Assembly: GCF_001458415.1 (NCBI RefSeq)
Contig: NZ_CYSD01000042.1
Coordinates: 62,001-126,000, forward strand
Direction of reading: 5' to 3'
Length of the DNA stretch: 64,000 nt
From: Tritonibacter multivorans
GTDB lineage: Bacteria; Pseudomonadota; Alphaproteobacteria; Rhodobacterales; Rhodobacteraceae
Below, piece by piece: positions 8,293 to 16,920 of this stretch. Both the position numbers and the translations under genes were made by a program. Each line of letters begins with the position of its first letter. The first letter of the stretch is position 1. Under the pieces are notes generated by a model that searched no databases, was not told the origin of the DNA, and worked only from the letters and a program-made list of their open reading frames with translations.

Positions 8293-10053
8293 TTATGCGT
8301 TGGCAAACTGCCGTCTCTCCAGCGGTGCGCCAAGCGCTTTGAGATCGTCCAGACGCAGGGGTTTGGCAAGGCAGGCATCAAAGCCCTCGGCCAGATATCC
8401 TTCGACCTGTTCGGCAAAGACATTGGCCGTCACCGCCACCGCATAACCCAAGGTCAGACCTTCGGCAGCCAGATCGGCAGCGCGCAGGGTCTGGATCACC
8501 TCCACGCCGGTCAGGCCGGGCATCTGAATGTCCAGAAGCAGCATGTCAAACCCCCCGTCCGAGGCCAGAATAACCGCTTCTTCGCCGTCGGCGGCCAGCA
8601 CCACAGTTGCGCCCAGCTGTTCCAGCATGCGCGAAATCAGCATCCGGTTGGCGCTGCTGTCATCCGCCACCAGAACCCGCGCGCCGCGAAAGCCCGTGGC
8701 CCCAGAGCGCACCTTGCGCGGCGGCGCAACCGGGGCCAGACGGGGCAGGGGCAGATCAAAGCTGAACTCTGCACCTTTGCCAAGGGTGCTGCGCGCCGAA
8801 ATCTCGCCGCCCATCAGGGCGACAATGCTTTTGACAATCGCCAGCCCCAGACCCGTGCCACCTTTTTTGCGGGCAACTGACGCCTCGGCCTGGCTGTAGG
8901 GTTCAAACAGTTTGGGCAGCTGCTCGGGCGGGATGCCACAGCCCGAATCGCGCACCCGGACGCCAATGCCCGCCTCATCCGCGTTCAGGGTCAGAACCAC
9001 CCGGCCGTGATCGGTGAATTTCACCGCATTGCTGACCAGATTGGCCAGCACCTGCTGCAGCCGGAAAGCATCGCCGCGGCGCATTTCGCGGGCTTCAAAC
9101 CCGTTCAGGCGCATCTCCAACACAATGCCTTTGGCCTCAGCATTGGGTTTAAACAGCTGATGCACCTCGCGGGCGACAGCGCAGGGATCAAAGGGCGCCT
9201 CTTCCAGCTCCATCCGTCCGGCATCGACCTTCGACAGATCCAGCGCATCGTTCAGCAGCCGCAAGAGGTTCTGCGCCGAACGATCAATGGTTTCGACCAG
9301 CGTGTCGCGTTCCGCCGGATCGGTGCTCAGCCGCAGCAGATCCACCCCGCCAATGATCCCATTCAGCGGCGTGCGGATCTCGTGGCTCATATGGGCCAGA
9401 AAACTTTCGCGCGCGGCGGCGGCTTCACGGGCGGCTTCTTCTGCCACTTCGGTTTCCTTCAGCGCCTGCTTTAGGGAAATCTGCTCGTCCACACATTGGG
9501 AAATCTGCGTCAGCAGGCGAATGTCCTCGTCGCTCCAGACGCGGGGGTCGGGTGCGGTGACACATAAGACCCCGACACAGCTGCCATCCGGCAGGCTCAG
9601 CGGCACGCCCAGAAAGGCACAGCATTCCTGACAGTTGTCGACCTTGCGCCGCAAAACCCGCGGGTCGGTGGCCCCGTCGACCACCGCAACCGGCGCTTTT
9701 GCCAGGATCACCTCGCGGCTGAAACTGCGGCTTAGCCGGTAACGCGCGCCAATGCAGTCCTGGTCGGAATAGGCCCCTATGCAGGCGGCACTTTTGACAT
9801 AGAGCGTGTCCTGACTGGTCAGGCTGAACAGGATCATGGCGCGCTCAACCCCCAAAAGTCGCGCCGCAAGATCGGTCAGATTGTCAAAGGCGCGTTCCGG
9901 CGGCGCGTCCACAAGCTCCAGATCATAGAGGGCAAATTCCTCCTGAATGGCGAAGGGCTCTTGCGGAAAGATCATATCGTTCACAGACAGTCCTGTGAGC
10001 CCCTTTGGCACAGCCGGGCCCATTGGGTTCGTTAAAGTCAAAATCCGCCGCAT
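8293..10053 (-). CDS. GAF-domain hybrid histidine kinase with C-terminal receiver
   Basis: This protein of up to 586 residues is soluble, with no membrane segment. It has a GAF domain (about 45-195, with a CQECCAF cysteine cluster), a HisKA domain with SHEIRTPLNGI (phospho-His near 224), a HATPase_c domain (NLVSNAVKFTDHG, DSGCGIP, GGTGLGLAI) and a receiver (LVADDSSANR, LLLDIQMPG, AVTANV, AKPL). It is thus a phosphorelay hybrid kinase that senses a cytoplasmic signal. The three closely spaced Cys in the GAF domain could bind metal or respond to redox. The start is uncertain: Met codons also lie at 10023 and 9975, and none has a convincing ribosome binding site. Confidence 0.88.
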   Translation of the reverse strand: MRRILTLTNPMGPAVPKGLTGLSVNDMIFPQEPFAIQEEFALYDLELVDAPPERAFDNLTDLAARLLGVERAMILFSLTSQDTLYVKSAACIGAYSDQDCIGARYRLSRSFSREVILAKAPVAVVDGATDPRVLRRKVDNCQECCAFLGVPLSLPDGSCVGVLCVTAPDPRVWSDEDIRLLTQISQCVDEQISLKQALKETEVAEEAAREAAAARESFLAHMSHEIRTPLNGIIGGVDLLRLSTDPAERDTLVETIDRSAQNLLRLLNDALDLSKVDAGRMELEEAPFDPCAVAREVHQLFKPNAEAKGIVLEMRLNGFEAREMRRGDAFRLQQVLANLVSNAVKFTDHGRVVLTLNADEAGIGVRVRDSGCGIPPEQLPKLFEPYSQAEASVARKKGGTGLGLAIVKSIVALMGGEISARSTLGKGAEFSFDLPLPRLAPVAPPRKVRSGATGFRGARVLVADDSSANRMLISRMLEQLGATVVLAADGEEAVILASDGGFDMLLLDIQMPGLTGVEVIQTLRAADLAAEGLTLGYAVAVTANVFAEQVEGYLAEGFDACLAKPLRLDDLKALGAPLERRQFANA

Positions 10054-10306
10054 CTTGTCGCGCGGTAGGGGTGTAACAGCGCAACGCTATCGAAAAATTA
10101 TTACCAGAATCTTCTTGTGACGCGGTTCTGCGACAGGTTTCGCAAGGTCAAGCAGCGGGCAGGGAAAACCGACCGCTGGCGACACCCGCCGCCGCCGCGG
10201 TGAGGGGCCGCCCCAAAAGGCGTTGTGCAAAGCATGATTGCTTGCGGCGCGGCGATGGCTTAGACGCTTTTGGGACAAAGATTTCACAGATAAGACGAGA
10301 GCGACC

Positions 10307-11659
10307 ATGCGCCTGTCCCGCTATTTCCTGCCGGTTCTGAAAGAGAACCCCTCCGAGGCCCAGATCGTCAGCCACCGCTACATGCTGCGGGCCGGCATGA
10401 TCAAACAATCCGCCGCTGGCATCTACTCCTGGCTGCCCTTGGGCTTTAAGGTGCTGAAAAAGATCGAAGGCATTGTTCACGAAGAACAAATCCGCGCCGG
10501 TCACGTGCCGATGCTGATGTCGACCATGCAGCCTGCGGATCTGTGGAAGGAATCCGGGCGCTATGATGACTATGGTCAGGAAATGCTGCGCATCAAGGAC
10601 CGCCACGACCGCGACATGCTGTTTGGCCCCACCAATGAGGAGATGATCACCGACATCTTCCGTGCGCATGTGTCCTCCTACAAAGACCTGCCGCTGACAC
10701 TGTACCAAGTGCAGTGGAAGTTCCGCGACGAAATCCGCCCCCGGTTCGGCGTCATGCGCGGCCGCGAATTCTACATGAAAGACGGCTATAACTTCGACCT
10801 CACCAAAGAGGACGCGCTGCACGCCTATAACCGTCACCTCGTCAGCTACCTGCGCACCTACGAACGTATGGGCCTGCAGGCGATCCCGATGCGCGCCGAT
10901 GGTGGCCCGATTGGCGGCGACTACACCCATGAATTCCTGGTGCTGGCCGAAACCGGCGAGTCCGAGGTCTTCTATGACAGCGCCGTGACCGATCTGACCT
11001 TTGGCGACCGCGAGATCGACTATGACAGCGTCGAACAGTGCCAGGGCGTGCTGGAAGAGTTCACCACCAAATATGCGCGCACCGATGAGACCCACGACGA
11101 GGCGCTGTTCAACGAGATCCCCGAAGACCGCCGCCGCACCGCGCGCGGCATTGAGGTCGGCCAGATCTTCTACTTCGGCACCAAATACTCCGAGAGCATG
11201 GGCGCCAAGGTCCAGACCGCCGATGGCGAGGTTCCGGTGCATATGGGCTCGCACGGGATCGGTGTGTCCCGTCTTCTGGGCGCGATCATTGAGGCCAACC
11301 ACGACGACAACGGCATCATCTGGCCCGAAGGCGTGACCCCGTTCCACTGTGGTATTGTCAACCTGAAGCAGGGTGATGAGGCAGCAGATGCCGCCTGCGA
11401 AAGCCTTGAGAAAGCGCTGGCCGCTGTGGGTCTTGAGGCGCTTTATGACGACCGCAAAGAACGCGCAGGCGGCAAGTTCGCCACCATGGATCTGATCGGT
11501 CTGCCCTGGCGCATCACCGTCGGCCCGCGTGGGCTGAAGAACGGCGTTGTGGAACTGACCTCGCGCCGCAGCGGCGAAAGTGAAGAGCTGACGCCCGAAG
11601 CCGCCGTGGCGAAACTGGTCGAGATCTACGCCGACCACCGCACCCCGCAAGGGTTCTAA
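10307..11659 (+). CDS. proS: Prolyl-tRNA synthetase (short alphaproteobacterial type)
   Basis: This 450-residue class II synthetase charges tRNA-Pro. Motif 1 and the [11 protein letters not shown] segment, motif 2 ([22 protein letters not shown]) and the C-terminal anticodon-binding domain ([19 protein letters not shown]) are present. The large INS editing insertion of E. coli ProRS is absent, as expected for the alphaproteobacterial type, which gives the short length. The start at 10307 begins [16 protein letters not shown] longer in-frame reading from 10238 would add an unconserved leader. A strong terminator follows 26 nt after the stop. Confidence 0.95.
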   Translation: MRLSRYFLPVLKENPSEAQIVSHRYMLRAGMIKQSAAGIYSWLPLGFKVLKKIEGIVHEEQIRAGHVPMLMSTMQPADLWKESGRYDDYGQEMLRIKDRHDRDMLFGPTNEEMITDIFRAHVSSYKDLPLTLYQVQWKFRDEIRPRFGVMRGREFYMKDGYNFDLTKEDALHAYNRHLVSYLRTYERMGLQAIPMRADGGPIGGDYTHEFLVLAETGESEVFYDSAVTDLTFGDREIDYDSVEQCQGVLEEFTTKYARTDETHDEALFNEIPEDRRRTARGIEVGQIFYFGTKYSESMGAKVQTADGEVPVHMGSHGIGVSRLLGAIIEANHDDNGIIWPEGVTPFHCGIVNLKQGDEAADAACESLEKALAAVGLEALYDDRKERAGGKFATMDLIGLPWRITVGPRGLKNGVVELTSRRSGESEELTPEAAVAKLVEIYADHRTPQGF

Positions 11660-11685
11660 GCACGGTCCTCGCTGATTACGACAAG

Positions 11686-11719
11686 ACCCCGCCAGACCGC
11701 TCTGGCGGGGTTTCGTTTT
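11686..11719 (+). terminator. Rho-independent terminator of proS
   Basis: An 11-bp perfect stem (11686-11696 pairs with 11701-11711) with loop CCGC is followed by TTTCGTTTT. It sits 26 nt after the proS stop, in the right orientation. Confidence 0.9.
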
Positions 11720-11782
11720 GGCGGGGTCTCCCGCCCGTTGTGCGGGCATGAAACATGCCCTTCAACGGTTGGGCCGGGTAGG

Positions 11783-11841
11783 TTGGGGGTGGCGCCGGGC
11801 CAAAGGCCCGGCGCCACCCCCAACGCTTTTTCGGTTTTTTG
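11783..11841 (+). repeat. 19-bp perfect hairpin with AAA loop and two T-runs
   Basis: Bases 11783-11801 (TTGGGGGTGGCGCCGGGCC) are perfectly complementary to 11805-11823 across a 3-nt AAA loop, followed by two T-runs, CGCTTTTTCGGTTTTTT. It could act as a second terminator between the convergent proS and RTX genes. The T-rich stretch also forms an imperfect hairpin with 11845-11865, and two shorter hairpins follow (around 11872-11882 and 11889-11901). The whole spacer therefore looks like a multi-hairpin element rather than a simple terminator. Confidence 0.7.
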
Positions 11842-11941
11842 CCGCAGGCAAAACACCAAAAAGCGGCGGGAGCCCATCGGGCGTTGGCGGCTCAAAGCCG
11901 ATGCAGGCACGCGTCGCGCCTTCGGCCCATCTGGGTCCGGA

Positions 11942-13153
11942 TCAGATAAAGTCGATATTCTCGGCTTCCAGCGCGTCCAGACTGGTGTGTTTCAACACCA
12001 GCACATCGCCGTCGCCGAAGTTGAACCGCACCTCGTTGCCTCGCTCGCGGCCGAACTCCAGCAGGGTGTCAAAATCATCGACCCCGTCGATGGACAGCGC
12101 CAAATAGTCTTCGCCGGCCTGAAACCCCAGCACCGTGTCGCGGCCGTATCCCTCTTGGAACACAAACACATCCGCGTCGCGCCCGCCTTTCAGAATATCC
12201 CGCCCGGTGCCACCATCCAGCACGTCCTGGCCCTGACCACCCTTCAGAGTGTCATTGCCCGCACCGCCCAAGAGCAGGTCATTGTCCCGCCCGCCTTTCA
12301 GCAGATCGCGCCCATCGCCGCCGTCGAGCCGGTCATTGCCGCGCCCGCCCAGCAGATAGTCGCGCCCGTCGCCGCCATAAAGGTCGTCATAGCCCGACCG
12401 CCCGATCAGCACATCGCGGCCGGCTTCGCCGTGGATAATGTCATCGGCGCTGCTGCCGCGCAGGAAATCGCTGCGGTTGCTGCCGGTGGTGGTCTCGACC
12501 CGGTTGATATGGATGTCGGCGATGCCTGCGCCGGGCTGGGTAAAGTCGGCCACCTCTGGGTCAATGACCGCGCCAAAGGCATTGGTGCCGCCCAGAATAT
12601 TGCCTTCGCCTTCCGGCAGGAAACCGGGGTGCAGGGTGACCACGCCGTTTTCATCGACACCGGTGTTGGGCGCGGTCTGGTTGAGGAAGGCTGCGTCTTC
12701 TTCGGTGTTGACCTCGGTGCCCGCATCCAGCACATCCGTGCCTTCGAAATTCACCGTCTGCGCGCCAAGAAACCGGCCCTGATCGTCAAACAGGCGCAGC
12801 GCCTCTCCGGTGCCGACAAAGGCATCGTTCGAGGGCAGGATCATCGCCGCCAGCGACAGATAGGCGGCGCTGCTGCCATCGACGCTGAGGGTGGCGGTGG
12901 TGGTTTCCTCGGTGGCAATTGGCCCGGCCGCGCCAAAGACGGCGCCGGTCACCGCATCGGCATCCGTGGCCGTGACCTCGGCGTTAATGGGGGCAAAATT
13001 GCCATCTTCGGCCAAGGCCTCCAGCCCGGCCGAAGCCGCGTCGCCCCGGTCATAGAGATCAAAGCTGCCGTCATGGGCGGCAAACCAGAAAGGTGTCAGA
13101 AAGGTGCCGCCCGTGGCGGATGTATTGGTGACGGTGATACGAATGTCGGTCAT
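11942..13153 (-). CDS. Spondin-domain protein with RTX calcium-binding repeats, type I secreted
   Basis: This is a 403-residue acidic protein. Residues about 1-200 resemble a bacterial spondin_N domain (ITVTNTSATGGTFLTPFWFA, HDGSFDLYDRG, GLEALAEDGN). About residues 225-320 carry around eight RTX nonapeptides of the form GGxGxDxLx (GGDGRDYLL, GGRGNDRLD, GGAGNDTLK), which bind calcium outside the cell. The tail has the DVFVFQEGYGRDTVLGF block typical of RTX C termini recognised by type I secretion systems. There is no Sec signal, as expected for that route. No secretion genes lie nearby, so a transporter elsewhere must serve it. Confidence 0.85.
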   Translation of the reverse strand: MTDIRITVTNTSATGGTFLTPFWFAAHDGSFDLYDRGDAASAGLEALAEDGNFAPINAEVTATDADAVTGAVFGAAGPIATEETTTATLSVDGSSAAYLSLAAMILPSNDAFVGTGEALRLFDDQGRFLGAQTVNFEGTDVLDAGTEVNTEEDAAFLNQTAPNTGVDENGVVTLHPGFLPEGEGNILGGTNAFGAVIDPEVADFTQPGAGIADIHINRVETTTGSNRSDFLRGSSADDIIHGEAGRDVLIGRSGYDDLYGGDGRDYLLGGRGNDRLDGGDGRDLLKGGRDNDLLLGGAGNDTLKGGQGQDVLDGGTGRDILKGGRDADVFVFQEGYGRDTVLGFQAGEDYLALSIDGVDDFDTLLEFGRERGNEVRFNFGDGDVLVLKHTSLDALEAENIDFI

Positions 13154-13526
13154 TTGTTACTCTCCCATTGGACCGCGTCAGGGCGATGTGCGCCCCGGAT
13201 CTAAAGCGGACCTGTCAGTCAACGCCGCGACCATGGCGCGGCAGCACAGCCTGCGGCCAGAGGGGCAGGGCTCACGGCGGCTCACGCTTCTGCGCCTCAC
13301 CTGTGAAGCACGCGGACGTGATGGCAGCCCGGGTGGTCAGACAGAAAAGTGATTGGACCTTGAGGCGGCTTTGTGGGTGCGGACCTGTCTGACGCGGGGG
13401 CAGAAGTTTTACTGCCCCTGACCCGAGGAAGACCGCCGACGGGCACCTCTGCCCTTGACCCCGGCGCGCGCACGGCTCAGGTTGCAGGCAAAATTCTAAG
13501 GCACTTTTCGGGCAGGACTTTATTGC
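13154..13526. other. Spacer between the RTX gene and lolC
   Basis: This 373-bp stretch lies between divergently oriented genes and should hold the promoters of both. I see no convincing gene, hairpin or repeat in it. Short open frames are present but have neither a ribosome binding site nor gene-like codon use. Confidence 0.5.
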
Positions 13527-14813
13527 ATGGCCAAAACACCTCCGCCGTTTTCACGGTTTGAATGGATGATCGCCTGGCGGTACTTGCGGGCCAAACGCTC
13601 GGAAGGGGGCGTGAGCGTGATGACGTGGATCTCGCTGATCGGGATCACGCTGGCCGTCTTTGCGCTGATTGCCACATTGGCGGTGCGGTCGGGGTTCCGG
13701 TCGGAATTTGTTGGCACCATCTTGGGCGCCAATGCGCATGCCTCGCTCTATTCTCACGGAGAGGTCAATCTGGCCGGTCGTCTGGACCGGCGGATCGAAG
13801 ATTTTGATGCGCTGGCCGCAGCCGCACGCGAGGTCGAGGGCGTGATCACCGCCGCGCCTCTGGTCAAGGGGCAGGTCATGGCCAGCCGCGGCGATCGCAA
13901 TGCCGGTGCGCAGGTCTATGGCATGCGGGCCGAGGATCTGATGCAGGTGCCGGGCGTTGCAGGCAGCAGCGAAGCGCAGGGCGATCTGAGCCGTTACGGC
14001 GACGGCATTGCCATGGGCTCTGGCATGGCGCGGACGCTGGGCGTGCGGGTCGGGGACCGGATCAAGCTGATTTCCCCAAACGGGGTGCGCACGGCCATGG
14101 GCACCAGCCCACGGGTGAATGTCTATGAGGTGGTCTATATCTTTAGCGTCGGCCGCTATGACATTGATAGCACACGGGTTTACATGCCCTTTGCCGAGGC
14201 GCAGAGCTATTTCAACCGCGAAGGCTATGCCGATGAGGTCGAGGTCATGGTGCAGGATCCCGAACATGTGGAACGGCTGGTTTTGCCGCTGTTGCAGGCG
14301 GCGGGCGGCGACTATGGTGTCTGGACCTGGCGCGATGCCTCGGGCAGTTTCCTGCGCGCGCTGGAGGTCGAGGACAATGTGATGTTCATTATCCTGTCGA
14401 TCCTTGTGCTGGTGGCGACGATGAACATTGTCTCGGGGCTTGTGATGCTGGTCAAAAACAAGGGCCGCGACATTGGCATCCTGCGCACGCTGGGCCTGAG
14501 CGAGGGATCGGTGATGCGGGTGTTTTTCCTCTGCGGGTCGCTGACCGGCGTGGTGGGCACGATCTGCGGTGTGATCCTGGGCTGCCTGTTTGCGATCTAT
14601 ATCGACCCGATTTTTTCCTTCGTGAACTTTGCCATGGGGGGCGGGGTTTGGGATCCGTCGATCCGTGGCATCTATGCCCTGCCGGCCGAGTTGCGGGCGG
14701 GCGATGTGATCACGGCTGTGGGCCTGTCGCTGGGGCTGTCGTTTCTTGTCACCATTATCCCGGCCCGCCGTGCGGCGCGGATGAACCCGGTTGAGGCGCT
14801 GCGTTATGAATAA
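13527..14813 (+). CDS. lolC: Lipoprotein-releasing ABC transporter permease LolC/LolE
   Basis: This 428-residue inner-membrane protein has one N-terminal transmembrane helix after PFSRFEWMIAWRYLRAKR, a large periplasmic domain, and three C-terminal helices (MFIILSILVLVATMNIVSG; FFLCGSLTGVVGTICGVI; VITAVGLSLGLSFLVTIIP). It ends PARRAARMNPVEALRYE, as the family does. With LolD it extracts lipoproteins from the inner membrane for delivery to LolA. Only one permease gene is present, so it probably works as a homodimer (LolF-like arrangement) unless a second copy lies elsewhere. Its stop overlaps the lolD start. Confidence 0.92.
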   Translation: MAKTPPPFSRFEWMIAWRYLRAKRSEGGVSVMTWISLIGITLAVFALIATLAVRSGFRSEFVGTILGANAHASLYSHGEVNLAGRLDRRIEDFDALAAAAREVEGVITAAPLVKGQVMASRGDRNAGAQVYGMRAEDLMQVPGVAGSSEAQGDLSRYGDGIAMGSGMARTLGVRVGDRIKLISPNGVRTAMGTSPRVNVYEVVYIFSVGRYDIDSTRVYMPFAEAQSYFNREGYADEVEVMVQDPEHVERLVLPLLQAAGGDYGVWTWRDASGSFLRALEVEDNVMFIILSILVLVATMNIVSGLVMLVKNKGRDIGILRTLGLSEGSVMRVFFLCGSLTGVVGTICGVILGCLFAIYIDPIFSFVNFAMGGGVWDPSIRGIYALPAELRAGDVITAVGLSLGLSFLVTIIPARRAARMNPVEALRYE

Positions 14814-15504
14814 TCCCGCTATGACAGAGTTCGCACTGGAGCTTTCGGGCATTGAGAAAGCCTACCTCAAAGGGGAGCCGGGCGAGGTCGCGGTTCTGCG
14901 GGGGGCAGAGCTTGCGTTGAAACCGGGCGAGGTTGTGGCGCTGGTCGCGCCTTCGGGTGCAGGCAAGTCGACGCTTCTGCATATTGCGGGTCTTCTGGAT
15001 GGCGCGGATGCGGGCGAAATCCGGCTGTCTGGGCAGGATCTGACCCGGGCAAATGATGCCAAACGCACCGAGATGCGGCGTCGTGAGATTGGCTTTGTCT
15101 ATCAGTTCCACCATCTCCTGCCAGAGTTCACGGCGCTGGAAAACATTGTGCTGCCGCAGCTTGCCAATGGCACGTCCGAGCGCCACGCTCGCAAGCGCGG
15201 CACCGATCTGCTGGCGCGCGTGGGCCTGTCGCACCGCGCCGCGCATCGACCTGCGGCGCTCTCTGGCGGCGAACAACAGCGTGTGGCGTTCTGTCGGGCG
15301 ATGGCGAACCAGCCCTCGGTCCTGCTGGCGGATGAGCCTACGGGCAACCTTGATCCTGCGACCTCTGATACGGTGTTTGCAGCGTTGATGGAGCTGGTGG
15401 CGGAAACCGGTCTGTCGGCGCTGATTGCCACCCATAACCCGGATCTGGCCGCGCGGATGGACCGTGTGCTGCGGCTGGAAGAGGGCAAGCTGATCGCAGG
15501 CTGA
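14806..15504 (+). CDS. lolD: Lipoprotein-releasing ABC transporter ATP-binding protein LolD
   Basis: This is a 232-residue ABC ATPase with Walker A APSGAGKST, signature LSGGEQQRVAF, Walker B VLLADEPTGNLD and the H-loop IATHNPD. It energises lipoprotein release by the LolC-type permease. The ATG at 14806 overlaps the last bases of lolC (ATGAATAA), which indicates translational coupling; a second Met at 14821 is possible. Walker A reads APSGAGKS where GxSGSGKS is usual in E. coli LolD, a conservative change. Confidence 0.93.
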   Translation: MNNPAMTEFALELSGIEKAYLKGEPGEVAVLRGAELALKPGEVVALVAPSGAGKSTLLHIAGLLDGADAGEIRLSGQDLTRANDAKRTEMRRREIGFVYQFHHLLPEFTALENIVLPQLANGTSERHARKRGTDLLARVGLSHRAAHRPAALSGGEQQRVAFCRAMANQPSVLLADEPTGNLDPATSDTVFAALMELVAETGLSALIATHNPDLAARMDRVLRLEEGKLIAG

Positions 15505-15511
15505 GCTTTGC

Positions 15512-15532
15512 CCTGACCAAACGGTCTTTTTT
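15512..15532 (+). terminator. Weak terminator after lolD
   Basis: A short GACC-AAAC-GGTC hairpin followed by six T lies 8 nt after the lolD stop. The four-pair stem is short, so termination may be partial. Confidence 0.4.
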
Positions 15533-15597
15533 ACTGGAAAAGCCGCAATTCTACCCTAGGCTGTGACGCGACATGCAGATCAGTCGAGGGTGAGATT

Positions 15598-16914
15598 ATG
15601 CGTAAAATCCTGAGCTTGGCAGCGGTATTGACCAGCGCACTGGCGCTGAGCGCCGGCGCAGAGGGGACGTTGACGGCGGCCCAGTCCGACCCCAAAGCCT
15701 TGGGCTGGATGCAGGGGTTTCCGCCCCCCGCCGACAAGATCATCACCCAGCCGGACAGCGTCTATTTTTCCTTTCCGAAACTGCGCTGGTCGGTCTGCCA
15801 CTTGCGCGAATTCCTTCCGACCGAAGACATCAGCCGGGGCCTTGGCGCGCCGGTGCCGCTGCCGCGTCTGAGCGCAGAGGATCTGGCGGTCGAACGGCGG
15901 ATCATCGACATCCTGTCCTTCCGTCCCCTCGGCGGTGGGCGGGTGATGACCGTGGGCGAGGCCTTTGATCTGAATTACACCGACGGGCTGCTGATCCTGC
16001 ACCGCGGCGAGGTGGTCTATGAACGCTATGCGGGCTGTCTGGACGAAGGCGGCAAACACGCAGCCATGTCGATGACCAAATCGCTGACCGGGCTGCTGGC
16101 CGAAATTCTGGTGGTCGAAGGCGCGCTGGATGATCGCGCGCTTGTGTCGTCGATCATCCCCGAGGTCGCAGACAGCGCCTTTGGATCGGCCACCGTGCGC
16201 GAGGTCATGGATATGACCACCGGCATTCAATATTCCGAGGACTACAGCGACCCGAATGCCGATATCTGGATCTATTCGCAGGCCGCAAGCCCCTTGCCGA
16301 AACCGGCGGGCTATGTGGGGCCAGAGGGCTATTGGGAGTACCTCACACAGGTCCAGCCTGAGGGCGACCATGGGGCGCAGTTTCACTATAAAACCGTGAA
16401 CTCTGACATGCTGGGCTGGATCATCTCGCGGGTTTCGGGGCAGCCGGTGACCGATCTGGCCGCAGACCGGATCTGGTCCAAAATGGGCGCGGAGCAGGCG
16501 GCCTATATGACCGTGGATGGCACTGGCGTGCCCTTTGCGGGCGGCGGGCTGACGGCGGGCTTGCGCGACCTTGGGCGGCTGGGGCTGTTGATGCTGAACA
16601 ATGGCGAAATCAATGGCGCACAGCTGTTTCCCGCCGAGGTCGTCCAGAACATCCGCGCCGGGGGCGACCCTGAAAAATTCGCGGGATTTCCGACCCTTCC
16701 GGGCGCAAGCTACAAAAGCCAGTGGTGGGTGATGCACAATGAAAACGGCGCTTATGCGGCGCGGGGCGTGCATGGGCAGACGATCTATGTGGATCCTGCC
16801 GCCGAAATGGTCTTGGTGCGGTTTGCGTCCCATCCGCAGGCAAAGAACGGGGTGATCGACCCGACCTCTTTGCCTGCGTATCAGGCGATCGCGGATTACC
16901 TGATCGACCGGTAA
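15598..16914 (+). CDS. Exported serine hydrolase of the beta-lactamase/esterase family
   Basis: This 438-residue protein has a Sec signal peptide (KILSLAAVLTSALALSAGAEG). It carries the class C beta-lactamase-like catalytic SxxK motif as SMTKSLTGLLAE, and the segment YKTVNSDMLGWII contains the Tyr-x-Asn-like motif. The fold group includes DD-peptidases, 6-aminohexanoate-dimer hydrolase and esterases; the layout is closest to the last group. It is periplasmic by prediction and its substrate is unknown. It converges with the GcvT-family gene, with 6 bp between the stops. Confidence 0.8.
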   Translation: MRKILSLAAVLTSALALSAGAEGTLTAAQSDPKALGWMQGFPPPADKIITQPDSVYFSFPKLRWSVCHLREFLPTEDISRGLGAPVPLPRLSAEDLAVERRIIDILSFRPLGGGRVMTVGEAFDLNYTDGLLILHRGEVVYERYAGCLDEGGKHAAMSMTKSLTGLLAEILVVEGALDDRALVSSIIPEVADSAFGSATVREVMDMTTGIQYSEDYSDPNADIWIYSQAASPLPKPAGYVGPEGYWEYLTQVQPEGDHGAQFHYKTVNSDMLGWIISRVSGQPVTDLAADRIWSKMGAEQAAYMTVDGTGVPFAGGGLTAGLRDLGRLGLLMLNNGEINGAQLFPAEVVQNIRAGGDPEKFAGFPTLPGASYKSQWWVMHNENGAYAARGVHGQTIYVDPAAEMVLVRFASHPQAKNGVIDPTSLPAYQAIADYLIDR

Positions 16915-16920
16915 GGGGCG

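Noticed and set aside
7252-8880. A 542-codon frame opposite the AI-2E permease and the kinase
   Set aside because: It spans parts of two real genes and the promoter region between them. It is rich in Gln/His/Arg with no domain.
10148-11749. A 533-codon open frame on the minus strand opposite proS
   Set aside because: It is antisense to proS and would also run through the proS terminator.
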